Below are positions 1-7,007 of a stretch of 8,744 bases of DNA, in pieces. A model generated the notes under the pieces. It was not told where the DNA came from, made no database searches, and saw only the letters and a program-made list of their open reading frames with translations. Made by a program: the position numbers and the translations under genes. The stretch is from an archaeon (GTDB lineage: Archaea > Methanobacteriota > Methanobacteria > Methanobacteriales > Methanobacteriaceae). Every line of letters begins with the position of its first letter. Within the stretch, counting starts at the first letter, position 1. The stretch is taken from positions 1 through 8,744 of the forward strand of contig JAKSUD010000030.1 of NCBI GenBank assembly GCA_024409185.1, written 5' to 3'.

Positions 1-46
1 GTTGTCCCGGTTGAAATGGAGAATCTCCTCTTTCTAAAATACTCAT
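1..46 (-). CDS. Start of a gene leaving the window on the left; possible archaeal AAA/STAND-type ATPase
   Basis: An ATG at 46-44 opens a minus-strand frame that stays open to the window edge and reads MSILERGDSPFQPGQ. An AGAGG Shine-Dalgarno-like site lies at 62-58, with a rather long 11-base spacer. The phrase 'PFQPGQ' just after the start resembles the N-terminus of archaeal ATP-binding proteins that begin with a 'PF.PG.PV....FVGR' segment before the P-loop domain, so an ATPase is my best guess. Only 15 residues are visible, with no Walker motif among them, so the family assignment is inference. The competing plus-strand frame over the same bases ends in TAA at 49-51 and looks less protein-like. 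If correct, this gene and the hsdS cassette beside it are transcribed divergently. Confidence 0.42.
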   Translation of the reverse strand, partial: MSILERGDSPFQPGQ

Positions 47-100
47 TATAAAAAAAACCTCTATTAAAAATTAATAATAATTATATAATTATTAGTATAA

Positions 101-745
101 AAAATTTTTCTATATCAAAAAAATAAACAATATTATTTAAATTTATTTTTTAATACTGAATCCAATTTTAATTTTCAAAGTAATTGTAAAGAAATTAAAT
201 TAAAAAATATTCTTTCATTACAAGGAGGTTTTAGTTTTGATAGTAAAATGTTTAATGAAAATGGAACGTTTAAAGTAATAAAAATTGGAGATATTCCTAA
301 TAATTTAAATTTATCTACTTTTAATGGAACTTATTCAGAACAAGAATGTAATATGAAATATCAAGTTTCTGAAGGAGATATTATTATAGCATTATCTGGT
401 GCAACATTTGGAAAGTCAGGAGTTATATTTGGAGATGATATTGCATTTATTAATCAAAGGATTGCTAAATTTAATTGTGATAAATGTGATTCTAAGTATA
501 TTTTTCAATTGATTAATTCTTTTCAATTTAAAAAATATTTGAATAGAATCCCTACATCTAGTGCACAACCTAATATTTCAAATAATGACATTCTCTTTTA
601 TAAAACATTAATTCCAGAATTTTATGAACAGAAAAAAATAGGTCATTTTTTATATTTATTAGATGAAAAAATAAATCAAAATAAAATTTATATAAATAAT
701 TTGATTAAGTTTAAAAAAAGTTTGCTTCAAAAAATGTTTATTTAG
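101..745 (+). pseudogene. hsdS: Partial hsdS cassette (one TRD plus C-terminal conserved region), convergent with hsdS
   Basis: This is a fragment of a type I specificity subunit without a first TRD. The frame is open from 101 (a TAA precedes at 98-100) to the TAG at 743-745. The first ATG is at 248, but homology begins well upstream of it. Residues LYQK...LNL near 111-145 match LYQK...LNL in the central region of the main hsdS, and EIKLKNILSLQGGF just before the ATG is a classic TRD opening. The ATG is therefore an internal methionine, and no full HsdS start exists here. The TRD continues with 'IKIGDI' and 'LSGATFGKSG' and ends with 'SSAQPNISN'. The C-terminal conserved helix region follows: 'EQKKIGHFLYLLDEKI' and 'FKKSLLQKMFI'. 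The TRD differs from both TRDs of the main hsdS, so it encodes another target half-site. It is best seen as a silent cassette that could be exchanged into hsdS; expression as a half-subunit from ATG 248 is possible but less likely. Confidence 0.8.
111..121 (+). repeat. Outer inverted repeat, left copy (TATATCAAAAA)
   Basis: The 11 bases TATATCAAAAA here recur in inverted orientation at 1296-1306. Both copies encode LYQK at the same place in the central conserved region of the two convergent hsdS copies. A second shared block, TTTAAATTTA, lies 25 bases on here (136-145) and 28 bases on in the other copy (1278-1269). The one-codon offset supports true homology. Together with the 710-777 repeat this brackets the exchangeable TRD. 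Confidence 0.6.
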
Positions 746-777
746 ATAAACATATTTTGTAATAAACCTTTTTTAAA
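710..777. repeat. 32-base imperfect inverted repeat at the junction of the two convergent hsdS 3' ends
   Basis: Arms at 710-741 and 746-777 pair at 27 of 32 positions around a four-base centre (TTAG, 742-745); the innermost TGTTTAT/ATAAACA is perfect. The arms encode the last residues of the two HsdS copies, FKKSLLQKMFI on plus and FKKGLLQNMFI on minus. The two stop codons overlap inside the centre (plus TAG 743-745, minus TAA 744-742). The repeat thus comes from shared C-terminal coding sequence. It could serve as a recombination site for inversion. In RNA from either strand it would fold into a long hairpin that might also act as a bidirectional terminator. Confidence 0.85.
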
Positions 778-1005
778 TGAATTTAATTGAATTAATTTTT
801 TATTTGTATATTCTATTTTTAAATTCAGAAAATCACAAAATTTACCTATCTTAACTTGTTCATTATAATTCGGTAGATAAATATTGATATTTTCAGCATC
901 CTTTTTCTGTATGTTTTTAATACCTGATCCTACGCCTAATTTCATAATTTCTTTTTCATTAGATTTTAAATAATGATATAAATATTTTAAGTCAAATGAA
1001 TCGAT
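742..1005 (-). pseudogene. hsdS: Displaced 3' part of the main hsdS (end of TRD2 and C-terminal conserved region)
   Basis: After a TAA at 1008-1006 this frame is open to the TAA at 744-742. It begins IDSFDLKYLYHYLKSN and goes on through 'MKLGVGSGIKNIQKKD', which is the usual end of an HsdS TRD ('LGSGSGI.NI.K.D..NI'). The conserved helix 'EQVKIGKFCDFLNLKIE' and the tail 'FKKGLLQNMFI' follow. It continues the main hsdS protein directly: adding one A to the AAA at 1007-1005 joins ...YYLTPK to IDSFDLK without a break. Counted with that base restored, hsdS from ATG 1910 has 390 codons including the stop, a normal HsdS length. The ATG at 945 lies inside the TRD and has no clear ribosome site, so separate translation seems unlikely. 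Confidence 0.85.
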
Positions 1006-1910
1006 TTAGGGGTTAAATAATAACAATGTCCTCCACAATAAAATTTTTCAGTGTTAAAAAATACATAGCCACAGTATCCTCCTTCACTTATAGTTATGGT
1101 GTTTTCATTAACATTCCATGAATCAGTGAATCCAGATGGTTCTTTACCTCCATTTAAAACATAATATTTTCCATTCTCAATCATGTCCAATTTATTTAAT
1201 TGAATTCCTTTATTTATATAGCAAATATTCTTTAATCTAACTTTATTTAAATCTTTATAGTTTTCGATTAAATTTAAACGAGTTCCAGTTAAATGTTTTT
1301 GATATAAACCCAATGTTTTTGCATTAAAATAATTTTTTTTATCAATTAATGATAAAAAGTTACCAATTTTTTTCTGTTCTTGTATGGATGGATGTATGAT
1401 TGGTATTGAGTTTAATGTTTCATTATTTAAAGTAATTCCTTTTGCAGCTTGAGATCCATATTTTAAAATATTAATAGAACTTAAATAATAATACATAAAT
1501 TCAGTGTCGAATTCATTAGTTTTCCAATTAAAATTTACAATAGCTTCATTAGTGTACATGGGTTTATTTAAGATTCCTAATTTACCTATACTTAATTTAA
1601 AACTCATAACTAATGTGTTTGGAGGTATAGGTAATTTATTTTTTGTTCCTTTTTGAGTAATTTTCTTTTTAGAATAATTTAAATATTTATTTCCCATATC
1701 TGCAATACTTAACCAATTAAATTCACCATTTTCCCAATATTCTTTTTTACTTGTTGATGGTGTGAATCCTTTATTAATATATGCAATATTCTCTAAATTA
1801 TTCTTTTGCCACAACTCTTTAAATTCTGGAAATCGTAACTCAGGTACTTCTTCTAGATTGTCATCTTTTATGCTGTGTTTCTGTTTAGAAACATCTAATT
1901 GTTGTTGCAT
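987..1910 (-). CDS. hsdS: Type I restriction enzyme specificity subunit HsdS, truncated by a frameshift in TRD2
   Basis: HsdS binds DNA and sets the target of the HsdR/HsdM complex. The N-terminus carries the 'VPELRFPEF' motif typical of type IC subunits. TRD1 follows, from 'NLENIAYINKG' through 'LSIADMG' and 'KLSIGKLGI' to 'AAKGITLNN', and then the central conserved region 'QEQKKIGNFLSLIDKK...LYQKHL'. TRD2 starts at 'VRLKNICYINKG' and breaks off after 'CYYLTPK', where a one-base deletion leads to SIHLT and a TAA at 989-987. The readable protein is 307 aa, against about 389 aa if repaired. A GTG at 1919, abutting the hsdM stop, opens the same frame, but ATG 1910 is the better start because AGGTGAT sits four bases before it. 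The gene is the third of the hsdRMS operon. The truncated product keeps TRD1 and the central region, so a dimer of it with HsdM could still recognise DNA; that is inference. A sequencing error is the alternative. Confidence 0.88.
   Translation of the reverse strand: MQQQLDVSKQKHSIKDDNLEEVPELRFPEFKELWQKNNLENIAYINKGFTPSTSKKEYWENGEFNWLSIADMGNKYLNYSKKKITQKGTKNKLPIPPNTLVMSFKLSIGKLGILNKPMYTNEAIVNFNWKTNEFDTEFMYYYLSSINILKYGSQAAKGITLNNETLNSIPIIHPSIQEQKKIGNFLSLIDKKNYFNAKTLGLYQKHLTGTRLNLIENYKDLNKVRLKNICYINKGIQLNKLDMIENGKYYVLNGGKEPSGFTDSWNVNENTITISEGGYCGYVFFNTEKFYCGGHCYYLTPKSIHLT
1296..1306 (-). repeat. Outer inverted repeat, right copy (in hsdS central region)
   Basis: On the minus strand this reads TATATCAAAAA and encodes LYQK in the central conserved region of hsdS. 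It is the inverted partner of 111-121. Recombination between the two copies, or between the longer homologous stretches that contain them, would replace TRD2 of hsdS with the cassette TRD. Eleven AT-rich bases alone would be weak evidence; the matching coding position is what makes the pair meaningful. Confidence 0.6.
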
Positions 1911-1914
1911 CAGA

Positions 1915-1921
1915 ATCACCT
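1915..1921 (-). promoter_or_regulatory. Ribosome binding site that decides the hsdS start
   Basis: AGGTGAT on the minus strand overlaps the hsdM stop codon (TAG, 1922-1920) and ends four bases before ATG 1910. It favours ATG 1910 over the GTG at 1919, which is part of the site itself. The placement suggests that hsdS translation is coupled to hsdM termination. Confidence 0.65.
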
Positions 1922-3464
1922 AGAATATTGGAGCTCTAATGCCTAATTCATCACAATATTTTTTAATCTCTTTATCCACATCTTCCATTTCTTTAGCTAT
2001 TTTTTCAAGTTCATCACAAACTTCATCAAGGTCAATAGGTTCTTCTTCTTCAAAAGTGTCTACATAACGAGGAATATTGAGATTAAAGTCATTTTCTTCT
2101 ATTTCTTCAATAGTTGCTTTGTGAGAATATTTTTCAATTTCTTCCCTATTTGCATAAGTATTTACAATCTTTTCAATATCTTCTGCTCTTAATTTGTTCT
2201 GATTTTTAACTTTTTCAAATTCTTTACTTGCATCAATAAATAATACATCAGAATCATCAGTACGACACTTTTTAAATACTAAAATACAGGTAGGAATACT
2301 TGTTCCATAGAAAATATTAGCAGGAAGACCAATTACAGCATCTAAATAATTCTTTTCTCCAACAAGATATTCTCTAATAGTACCTTCTGCAGCACCTCTA
2401 AATAATACTCCATGAGGAAGTACAATACCCATAGTACCATTTTCATCTAAATGATAAATCATATGTTGTACAAATGCATAATCTGCTTTAGATTTAGGTG
2501 CAAGTTTACCATAAGCACTAAATCTCTCATCATCTAAGAAAGAACTATCTGAAGACCATTTAGCAGAGAAAGGTGGATTGGCAACGATCGCTTCAAATTG
2601 CATTCCAAAGTGTTGAGGTTCTTCTAAAGAATCTCCTTGTTTTATATCAAAATCAGCAAAAGGAACATTGTGAAGAATCATATTCATTCTAGCCAAGTTG
2701 TGAGTAGTTTGGTTTAATTCTTGACCATATACATCTCCAACTTCATCTACTTCACGAGCTACTCTCAATAACAATGAACCTGAACCACAGGTTGGATCGT
2801 AAACGCTTTTAATTCTTTTTTTGCCTAATGTAACGATTTTAGCTAAGATTTTAGAGACTTCTTGTGGTGTGTAAAATTCTCCTGCTTTTTTACCTGCAGA
2901 TGAAGCAAATTGGCTGATTAAATATTCGTAAGCATCTCCTAAGATGTCTTTTTCTTCATCTTCAAGTTTAAAATCAATTTGAGATAAATTAAGTAAGATT
3001 TTTGAGATTATTTTGTTTTTATCATCTACAGATTTTCCTAATTTTGATGATGTTAAATCTACATCTTCAAAAAGGTTTTCAAAATCATCTTCACTTTCTT
3101 TTCCAGTTGCAGAGTCTCCAATACGTTTTAAGCCTCTTTCTAAATCTTCAAGAATAAATTCATTATTTTCAGCTTTAGCAACAATATTTTGGAATAAACA
3201 TGGAGGTTCTAAAAAATAACCTAAATTTTCTAAAGCTTCATCTTTTAAATCTTTTTTATATTTATAATTTTCCCAAGCTTCAGTGAAAGTTAATCCATCG
3301 TTTTTTAATTCATTACAAAGATACAAATCAATTTTTTCAGATAAATATTTGTAAAAAATAAATCCTAAAATATAATTTTTAAATTCATTTGCATCCATAT
3401 TTCCTCTAAGAATATCTGCAATAGCCCATAATCTACTTTCTAATTGATTTTGATAATTTGACAT
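1920..3464 (-). CDS. hsdM: Type I restriction-modification DNA methyltransferase subunit HsdM
   Basis: HsdM transfers a methyl group from S-adenosylmethionine to adenine N6 at the site chosen by HsdS, protecting host DNA, and is also needed for restriction by the full R2M2S complex. The N-terminal helical domain shows 'LWAIADILRGNMDANEFKNY' (residues 12-31). The catalytic domain follows, with 'AGEFYTP' at 194-200, the SAM-binding motif 'DPTCGSGSLL' at 223-232, 'YGQELN' at 246-251 and the adenine-methylase motif NPPF at 296-299. The C-terminal part is acidic and probably coiled ('EICDELEKI'-like segments near 480-500), as expected for contact with HsdS. At 514 aa it has the usual length for the EcoR124-like type IC group. 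The start ATG 3464 follows the hsdR stop by 25 bases, with a weak GGTG-containing ribosome site. The frame shows no damage, so methylation capacity depends on what HsdS can still do. Confidence 0.96.
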   Translation of the reverse strand: MSNYQNQLESRLWAIADILRGNMDANEFKNYILGFIFYKYLSEKIDLYLCNELKNDGLTFTEAWENYKYKKDLKDEALENLGYFLEPPCLFQNIVAKAENNEFILEDLERGLKRIGDSATGKESEDDFENLFEDVDLTSSKLGKSVDDKNKIISKILLNLSQIDFKLEDEEKDILGDAYEYLISQFASSAGKKAGEFYTPQEVSKILAKIVTLGKKRIKSVYDPTCGSGSLLLRVAREVDEVGDVYGQELNQTTHNLARMNMILHNVPFADFDIKQGDSLEEPQHFGMQFEAIVANPPFSAKWSSDSSFLDDERFSAYGKLAPKSKADYAFVQHMIYHLDENGTMGIVLPHGVLFRGAAEGTIREYLVGEKNYLDAVIGLPANIFYGTSIPTCILVFKKCRTDDSDVLFIDASKEFEKVKNQNKLRAEDIEKIVNTYANREEIEKYSHKATIEEIEENDFNLNIPRYVDTFEEEEPIDLDEVCDELEKIAKEMEDVDKEIKKYCDELGIRAPIF

Positions 3465-3489
3465 AACTCACACCACATTTTTAATATAA

Positions 3490-6192
3490 TTACCAAGTAA
3501 ATTTCTCAACTAATTCGATAATTTTCTCTTTAATCTCATCAACTTTAGTTCTTTTCTGAATAAAGCTTAAATCATCATTTAAAGCTTCTTTAATTACATT
3601 ATTTTTAATTTTATTAGTAAATTCATAATTATTAATTAGATAATTAATTTTCACTGGTTCAAGATTTTCATCTTCAACAAATTTCTTAATTTCTTTAGCT
3701 TTTTCTCTAGCCATATACTCATCAAACTCTAAATCTACATCAATCTCTCTATCATTTGGAACAATTGTTTGTTCAATAAAGTTATTAATGAGTTCAACTT
3801 TACTTTTAAGTTCAATAGAACCTTCCATAGTTTTAAGAATAAACTCTTTGTCCTTTTTAAATGAAGAATTATTAGGGTCTAATTGTTTAAGTAATTCAAT
3901 AATATATGCAACATTAATATTGTCTCTACGAACAAGTTCTATTTCAAAGTCAATATCATCTACAACAGAAGTCTTCTCAGCAGTTACAACATATTTTTGA
4001 TACATATCAATGTATTTACTTCTATAATCCTCAAATTTCTGTTCAGGTAATACCAAATCTTTATAATCAAATTCTGTAAAGACAGTTAAACGAGTCATTA
4101 ATCTTAAAAGTTCTCTGAAAATTTGAATAAATTCTTTATCTTCTTCTTCGGAAGGTAAATTATCAACATCTTGAACTTCTGGAACTAATTCATCTAATAA
4201 TTTAGAAACTTCATTAAATTTATCTACATAGACTTCATAAGGTTCAATAATTACATATTCATCAGCTTCTTCATCTGAGAATAATTGAATAGCATTATCA
4301 GTATCTTTTTTGATATTTCTAAATGAAACAATATTTCCTTGTTTCTTTTTCTCATTTAAAACACGATTAGTTCTTGAAAATGCTTGTAAAAGTCCATGAT
4401 ATTGTAAGTTTTTATCAACATACAAAGTGTTTAACAATTTATTATCAAAACCTGTTAAAAACATGTTAACGACTAAAAGAATGTCAATTTTATTCTCTTT
4501 AGATTTTTTAGAAACATCTACATAATATTGGTCAAAAGTATCAGTAGAATGGTTAGTTCCAAACATTTGATTAAAGTCTTTAATATGATTTTCTAAGTTA
4601 TCTCTTGGAAGATCTCCTTCTTCCCATTCTTCATTTTCAGTATATGAGTAAATAGTAGCTATTTTTAAATCATGCTCTTTTTCTTTGAAAAGTTTATAAT
4701 ATTTATTTAAAACTTCAATAGAACTTACAGCAAATATGGAAGTGTATTCTCTATTATATGTTTTTTTATCGTGATTTTCAATAATATAATCAACGATTTT
4801 ACTTAATCTTCTTTCATCTTCCATTACTTCTTTAGTATCAATAGCTTCTACATCAATATCAATTTTAGTTTTATCTTTATATTTACCAATATATTCTACC
4901 ATAAAACCAAGAACATTATCATCACGAATAGCATTTTTAATAGTATAAGTATGTAATCTATCTCCAAAAATATCTGCAGTTGTTCTTGTTTTATTAGCAT
5001 TTACAGCAAAAATAGGGGTTCCTGTAAAACCAAAGAATTGAATATTAGTGAAATAACTTGTAATATTATTATGCATTTCTCCAAATTGACTTCTATGACA
5101 TTCATCAAACATTAAAATCATTTTAGAATCTTTAATAGAATCTAACTGTTTTTTATGTTTTTTAACAGCAATATCAAGTTTTTGAATAGTAGTAATAATT
5201 AAGTTAGAATCTTTACTAGTTAATTGTTTTAATAATGAACGAGTATTATCTGTACCATCTACAGAATCTTCACAGAAAGCATTGAATTCTTTTGTAGTTT
5301 GATAATCTAAATCTTTTCTATCTACAACAAAGAGAACTTTATCTATTCCTTCTTGATCTTTAAGGATTTGTGCTACTTTAAAGGAGGTTAAAGTTTTACC
5401 AGAACCAGTTGTATGCCATACATAACCATTATTATTAGTATTTAAAGCTTTATTTAAAATAGCTTCAACTGCATAATATTGGTATGCTCTAAGAACCATT
5501 AGTTGTTTATCTGATTCATGTAAAACAACATATCTTGAAATCATTTTAGATAAGTGACATTTTTCTAAAAATACATCTGCAAATTCGCTTAAATTATTAA
5601 TATTTTTATTATTTTCATTTTTCCAGAAGAAAGTGAATTTATAACTTAAATTTTTATTATTTGAGTAATATTTAGTGTTAATTCCATTACTAATTACAAA
5701 TATCTGTACATAATCAAATAATCCATGGAAAGAATGTTCTCTATAACGATTAATTTGATTAAATGCTTTTTTAAGCTCAACACCTCTCTTTTTAAGCTCT
5801 ATTTGACAAAGAGGTAAACCATTAATTAAAATAGTAACATCATAACGATTAGTGTAAGTTCCTTTAAATGTAATTTGGTTAGTAACTTGGAAAATATTCT
5901 TACACCATTCTTCTTTATTTAAGAAACTAACATATTTAACTCCATCTTTTCTTTGAAGTTCATATTTATCTCTAAGCTTTTTAGCTTTATCATAAACAGA
6001 ACCCCCTTCTAAATAGAGTAAAATAAGTTTAAATTCATCAGCAGTAAATTTAGTATTATTAAGTTTTTCTAATTGTATTTTAAAATTATCTATTAAGTCA
6101 TTTTCATCAGTAATAATAATTCTTTCATAACCATTACTGACTAATTTATCTATTAATCTCTCTTCTAAAACAGCTTCACTCTCAGTAGCCAT
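3490..6192 (-). CDS. hsdR: Type I restriction enzyme endonuclease/translocase subunit HsdR
   Basis: HsdR is the motor and nuclease of the type I complex: it pulls DNA past the bound enzyme using ATP and cuts at a distance from the unmethylated target. The N-terminal nuclease domain carries a PD-(D/E)xK-type site, with D118 in 'RYDV' and E132-x-K134 in 'IELKK', followed by 'INRYREH'. The SF2 helicase-type motor shows Walker A 'TTGSGKT' (261-267), the DEAD-box variant 'DECHR' (363-367), 'GFTGTP' (388-393), 'LTGFD' (579-583) and motif VI 'QAFSRTNR' (603-610). The C-terminal 250 or so residues are charged and helical, as in other HsdR proteins, where this region holds the link to HsdM. At 900 aa it is somewhat shorter than EcoR124 HsdR but has every key motif. 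ATG 6192 is supported by AGGGGAG eight bases upstream. It is the first gene of the hsdRMS operon. Confidence 0.96.
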   Translation of the reverse strand: MATESEAVLEERLIDKLVSNGYERIIITDENDLIDNFKIQLEKLNNTKFTADEFKLILLYLEGGSVYDKAKKLRDKYELQRKDGVKYVSFLNKEEWCKNIFQVTNQITFKGTYTNRYDVTILINGLPLCQIELKKRGVELKKAFNQINRYREHSFHGLFDYVQIFVISNGINTKYYSNNKNLSYKFTFFWKNENNKNINNLSEFADVFLEKCHLSKMISRYVVLHESDKQLMVLRAYQYYAVEAILNKALNTNNNGYVWHTTGSGKTLTSFKVAQILKDQEGIDKVLFVVDRKDLDYQTTKEFNAFCEDSVDGTDNTRSLLKQLTSKDSNLIITTIQKLDIAVKKHKKQLDSIKDSKMILMFDECHRSQFGEMHNNITSYFTNIQFFGFTGTPIFAVNANKTRTTADIFGDRLHTYTIKNAIRDDNVLGFMVEYIGKYKDKTKIDIDVEAIDTKEVMEDERRLSKIVDYIIENHDKKTYNREYTSIFAVSSIEVLNKYYKLFKEKEHDLKIATIYSYTENEEWEEGDLPRDNLENHIKDFNQMFGTNHSTDTFDQYYVDVSKKSKENKIDILLVVNMFLTGFDNKLLNTLYVDKNLQYHGLLQAFSRTNRVLNEKKKQGNIVSFRNIKKDTDNAIQLFSDEEADEYVIIEPYEVYVDKFNEVSKLLDELVPEVQDVDNLPSEEEDKEFIQIFRELLRLMTRLTVFTEFDYKDLVLPEQKFEDYRSKYIDMYQKYVVTAEKTSVVDDIDFEIELVRRDNINVAYIIELLKQLDPNNSSFKKDKEFILKTMEGSIELKSKVELINNFIEQTIVPNDREIDVDLEFDEYMAREKAKEIKKFVEDENLEPVKINYLINNYEFTNKIKNNVIKEALNDDLSFIQKRTKVDEIKEKIIELVEKFTW

Positions 6193-6200
6193 TTAGATTT

Positions 6201-6207
6201 CTCCCCT
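6201..6207 (-). promoter_or_regulatory. Ribosome binding site of hsdR
   Basis: AGGGGAG on the minus strand lies eight bases before ATG 6192. It is the strongest Shine-Dalgarno match among the operon genes and fixes the hsdR start. Confidence 0.75.
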
Positions 6208-6240
6208 AAAAATTCTAATTATTATATTTATTTAATATAA

Positions 6241-6248
6241 TATATAAA
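6241..6248 (-). promoter_or_regulatory. Candidate TATA box of the hsdRMS operon
   Basis: The minus strand reads TTTATATA here, the archaeal TATA-box consensus, ending 48 bases before the hsdR ATG. Transcription would start about 25 bases downstream, near 6218, giving a short leader that still includes the ribosome site. The surroundings are almost pure A/T, so chance matches are likely. Position is the main support. No second promoter is evident before hsdM or hsdS. Confidence 0.45.
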
Positions 6249-6371
6249 TTATGTAAAATAATTTTAAAATTATAAAGATTAAAAAATAGGATAAATAAAA
6301 AAAAAGAATTACAGATTGAAGAACCCATATACACTAATTCAATGTTCGTCACGACAAAGGAAATATGGAGA

Positions 6372-6392
6372 TGTTTTTATATTATAAAAACA
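6372..6392. repeat. Perfect palindrome in the hsdR-gajB intergenic gap
   Basis: GTTTTTAT ATT ATAAAAAC is a perfect eight-base stem around three bases; one further T/A pair on each side extends it to nine. It lies in the 242-base gap between the hsdR start and the gajB end, downstream of gajB and upstream of the hsdR promoter. A hairpin terminator for gajB or a protein-binding site are possible roles. Apart from this palindrome, the promoter elements and the slightly GC-richer stretch near 6318-6372, I recognise nothing in the gap. Confidence 0.5.
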
Positions 6393-6434
6393 GTACATTA
6401 AAATTAGATATTTACTTCTTTCTAAAAAATTAAA

Positions 6435-6788
6435 TTAATTGAAAAATTTATCTAAATCTGTCTGATTTTTATCTGAATCCTTAATTTTTAATGCTGGAAA
6501 AAATAAACTTCTCCATTCTTTTTCATCAGTTGGGGTTGCTAAAATTAAAATCTTACGAGGTCTTGTTATTGCAACATAAATATTTCTCAATTCTTCATTA
6601 AAATCATTATTTTTTATAAATTCATTTATTTTAGTTTTATAACCTGATTTTAAAATTAAAAGAACTGCTTCAAATGTTTTTCCTTTCACTTTATGAATCG
6701 TGCCTAAATAAGGTAAATTAGTAAAAGAATTATCTATTTCAAACAAGGAATCAATAATTATATCTCCTTCATTAAATCTTAATTCATT
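6435..6788 (-). pseudogene. gajB: gajB segment 6: C-terminal helicase motifs V and VI
   Basis: From about 6788 the frame reads NELRFNEGDIIIDSLFEID, then 'GTIHKVKGKTFEAVLLI' (motif V) and 'LRNIYVAITRPRKILILA' (motif VI with its arginines), ending DLDKFFN and TAA. The first start-like codon, TTG at 6746, lies within coding sequence, so the segment is a displaced part of gajB and not a separate gene. Confidence 0.8.
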
Positions 6789-6900
6789 AATTATTAGAAT
6801 TAGATAAATTTAAAATAAATTTATCAACCCATAAATTTATAGATTTGCCTAAAGTTGAAGGCATTAAATCTAAAAGTTGAAGAAAGAAATATTTTTGTTT
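6787..6900 (-). pseudogene. gajB: gajB segment 5: short helical linker
   Basis: This frame reads KQKYFFLQLLDLMPST then LGKSINLWVDKFILN and ends in TAA at 6789-6787. No motif is seen, but it joins the preceding segment by adding one A to the A-run at 6898-6903 and joins segment 6 by removing one T at 6789-6790. It fits the variable region before motif V of GajB-like helicases. Confidence 0.6.
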
Positions 6901-7007
6901 TTTAATTTAAGGGATATTAAAATATACTTCAACTGATTATATGATTCATTGATATTATATGTTTCATATAAAACTTTAGAATATATTAATTCTTTAGTAA
7001 AGTTATT
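6870..7007 (-). pseudogene. gajB: gajB segment 4: region after the helicase 'LTRGN' motif
   Basis: The frame reads NNFTKELIYSKVLYETYN then INESYNQLKYILISLKLK before running out at a TAG (6872-6870). It follows segment 3 if one extra A is removed from the run at 7006-7009. Helical character and position match the part of GajB-like helicases after 'ILTRGN', but there is no diagnostic motif. Confidence 0.6.

Noticed and set aside
1..51. Plus-strand frame ending VVPVEMENLLFLKYSL at a TAA
   Set aside because: Only 16 residues and it resembles nothing; the minus-strand start over the same bases has an ATG, a ribosome site and a plausible family match.
222..248. AAGGAGGT at 222-229 as a ribosome site for an independent gene starting at ATG 248
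   Set aside because: The spacing to the ATG is 18 bases, too long, and the bases encode the conserved QGGF of the TRD opening in the same frame, so the match arises from coding sequence.
1005..1007. Slipped-strand phase variation as the cause of the hsdS frameshift
   Set aside because: The run is only three A's (four if repaired), too short to be a typical contingency tract; inversion is the better candidate for switching here.
3013..3219. Plus-strand open frame of 68 codons
   Set aside because: It is antisense to well-supported hsdM sequence, is rich in S, F and K as expected of a shadow frame, and has no recognisable motif.
3788..4000. Plus-strand open frame of 70 codons
   Set aside because: Antisense to the C-terminal part of hsdR, with the low-complexity S/L composition of a complement of Asp/Glu/Lys-rich coding sequence.
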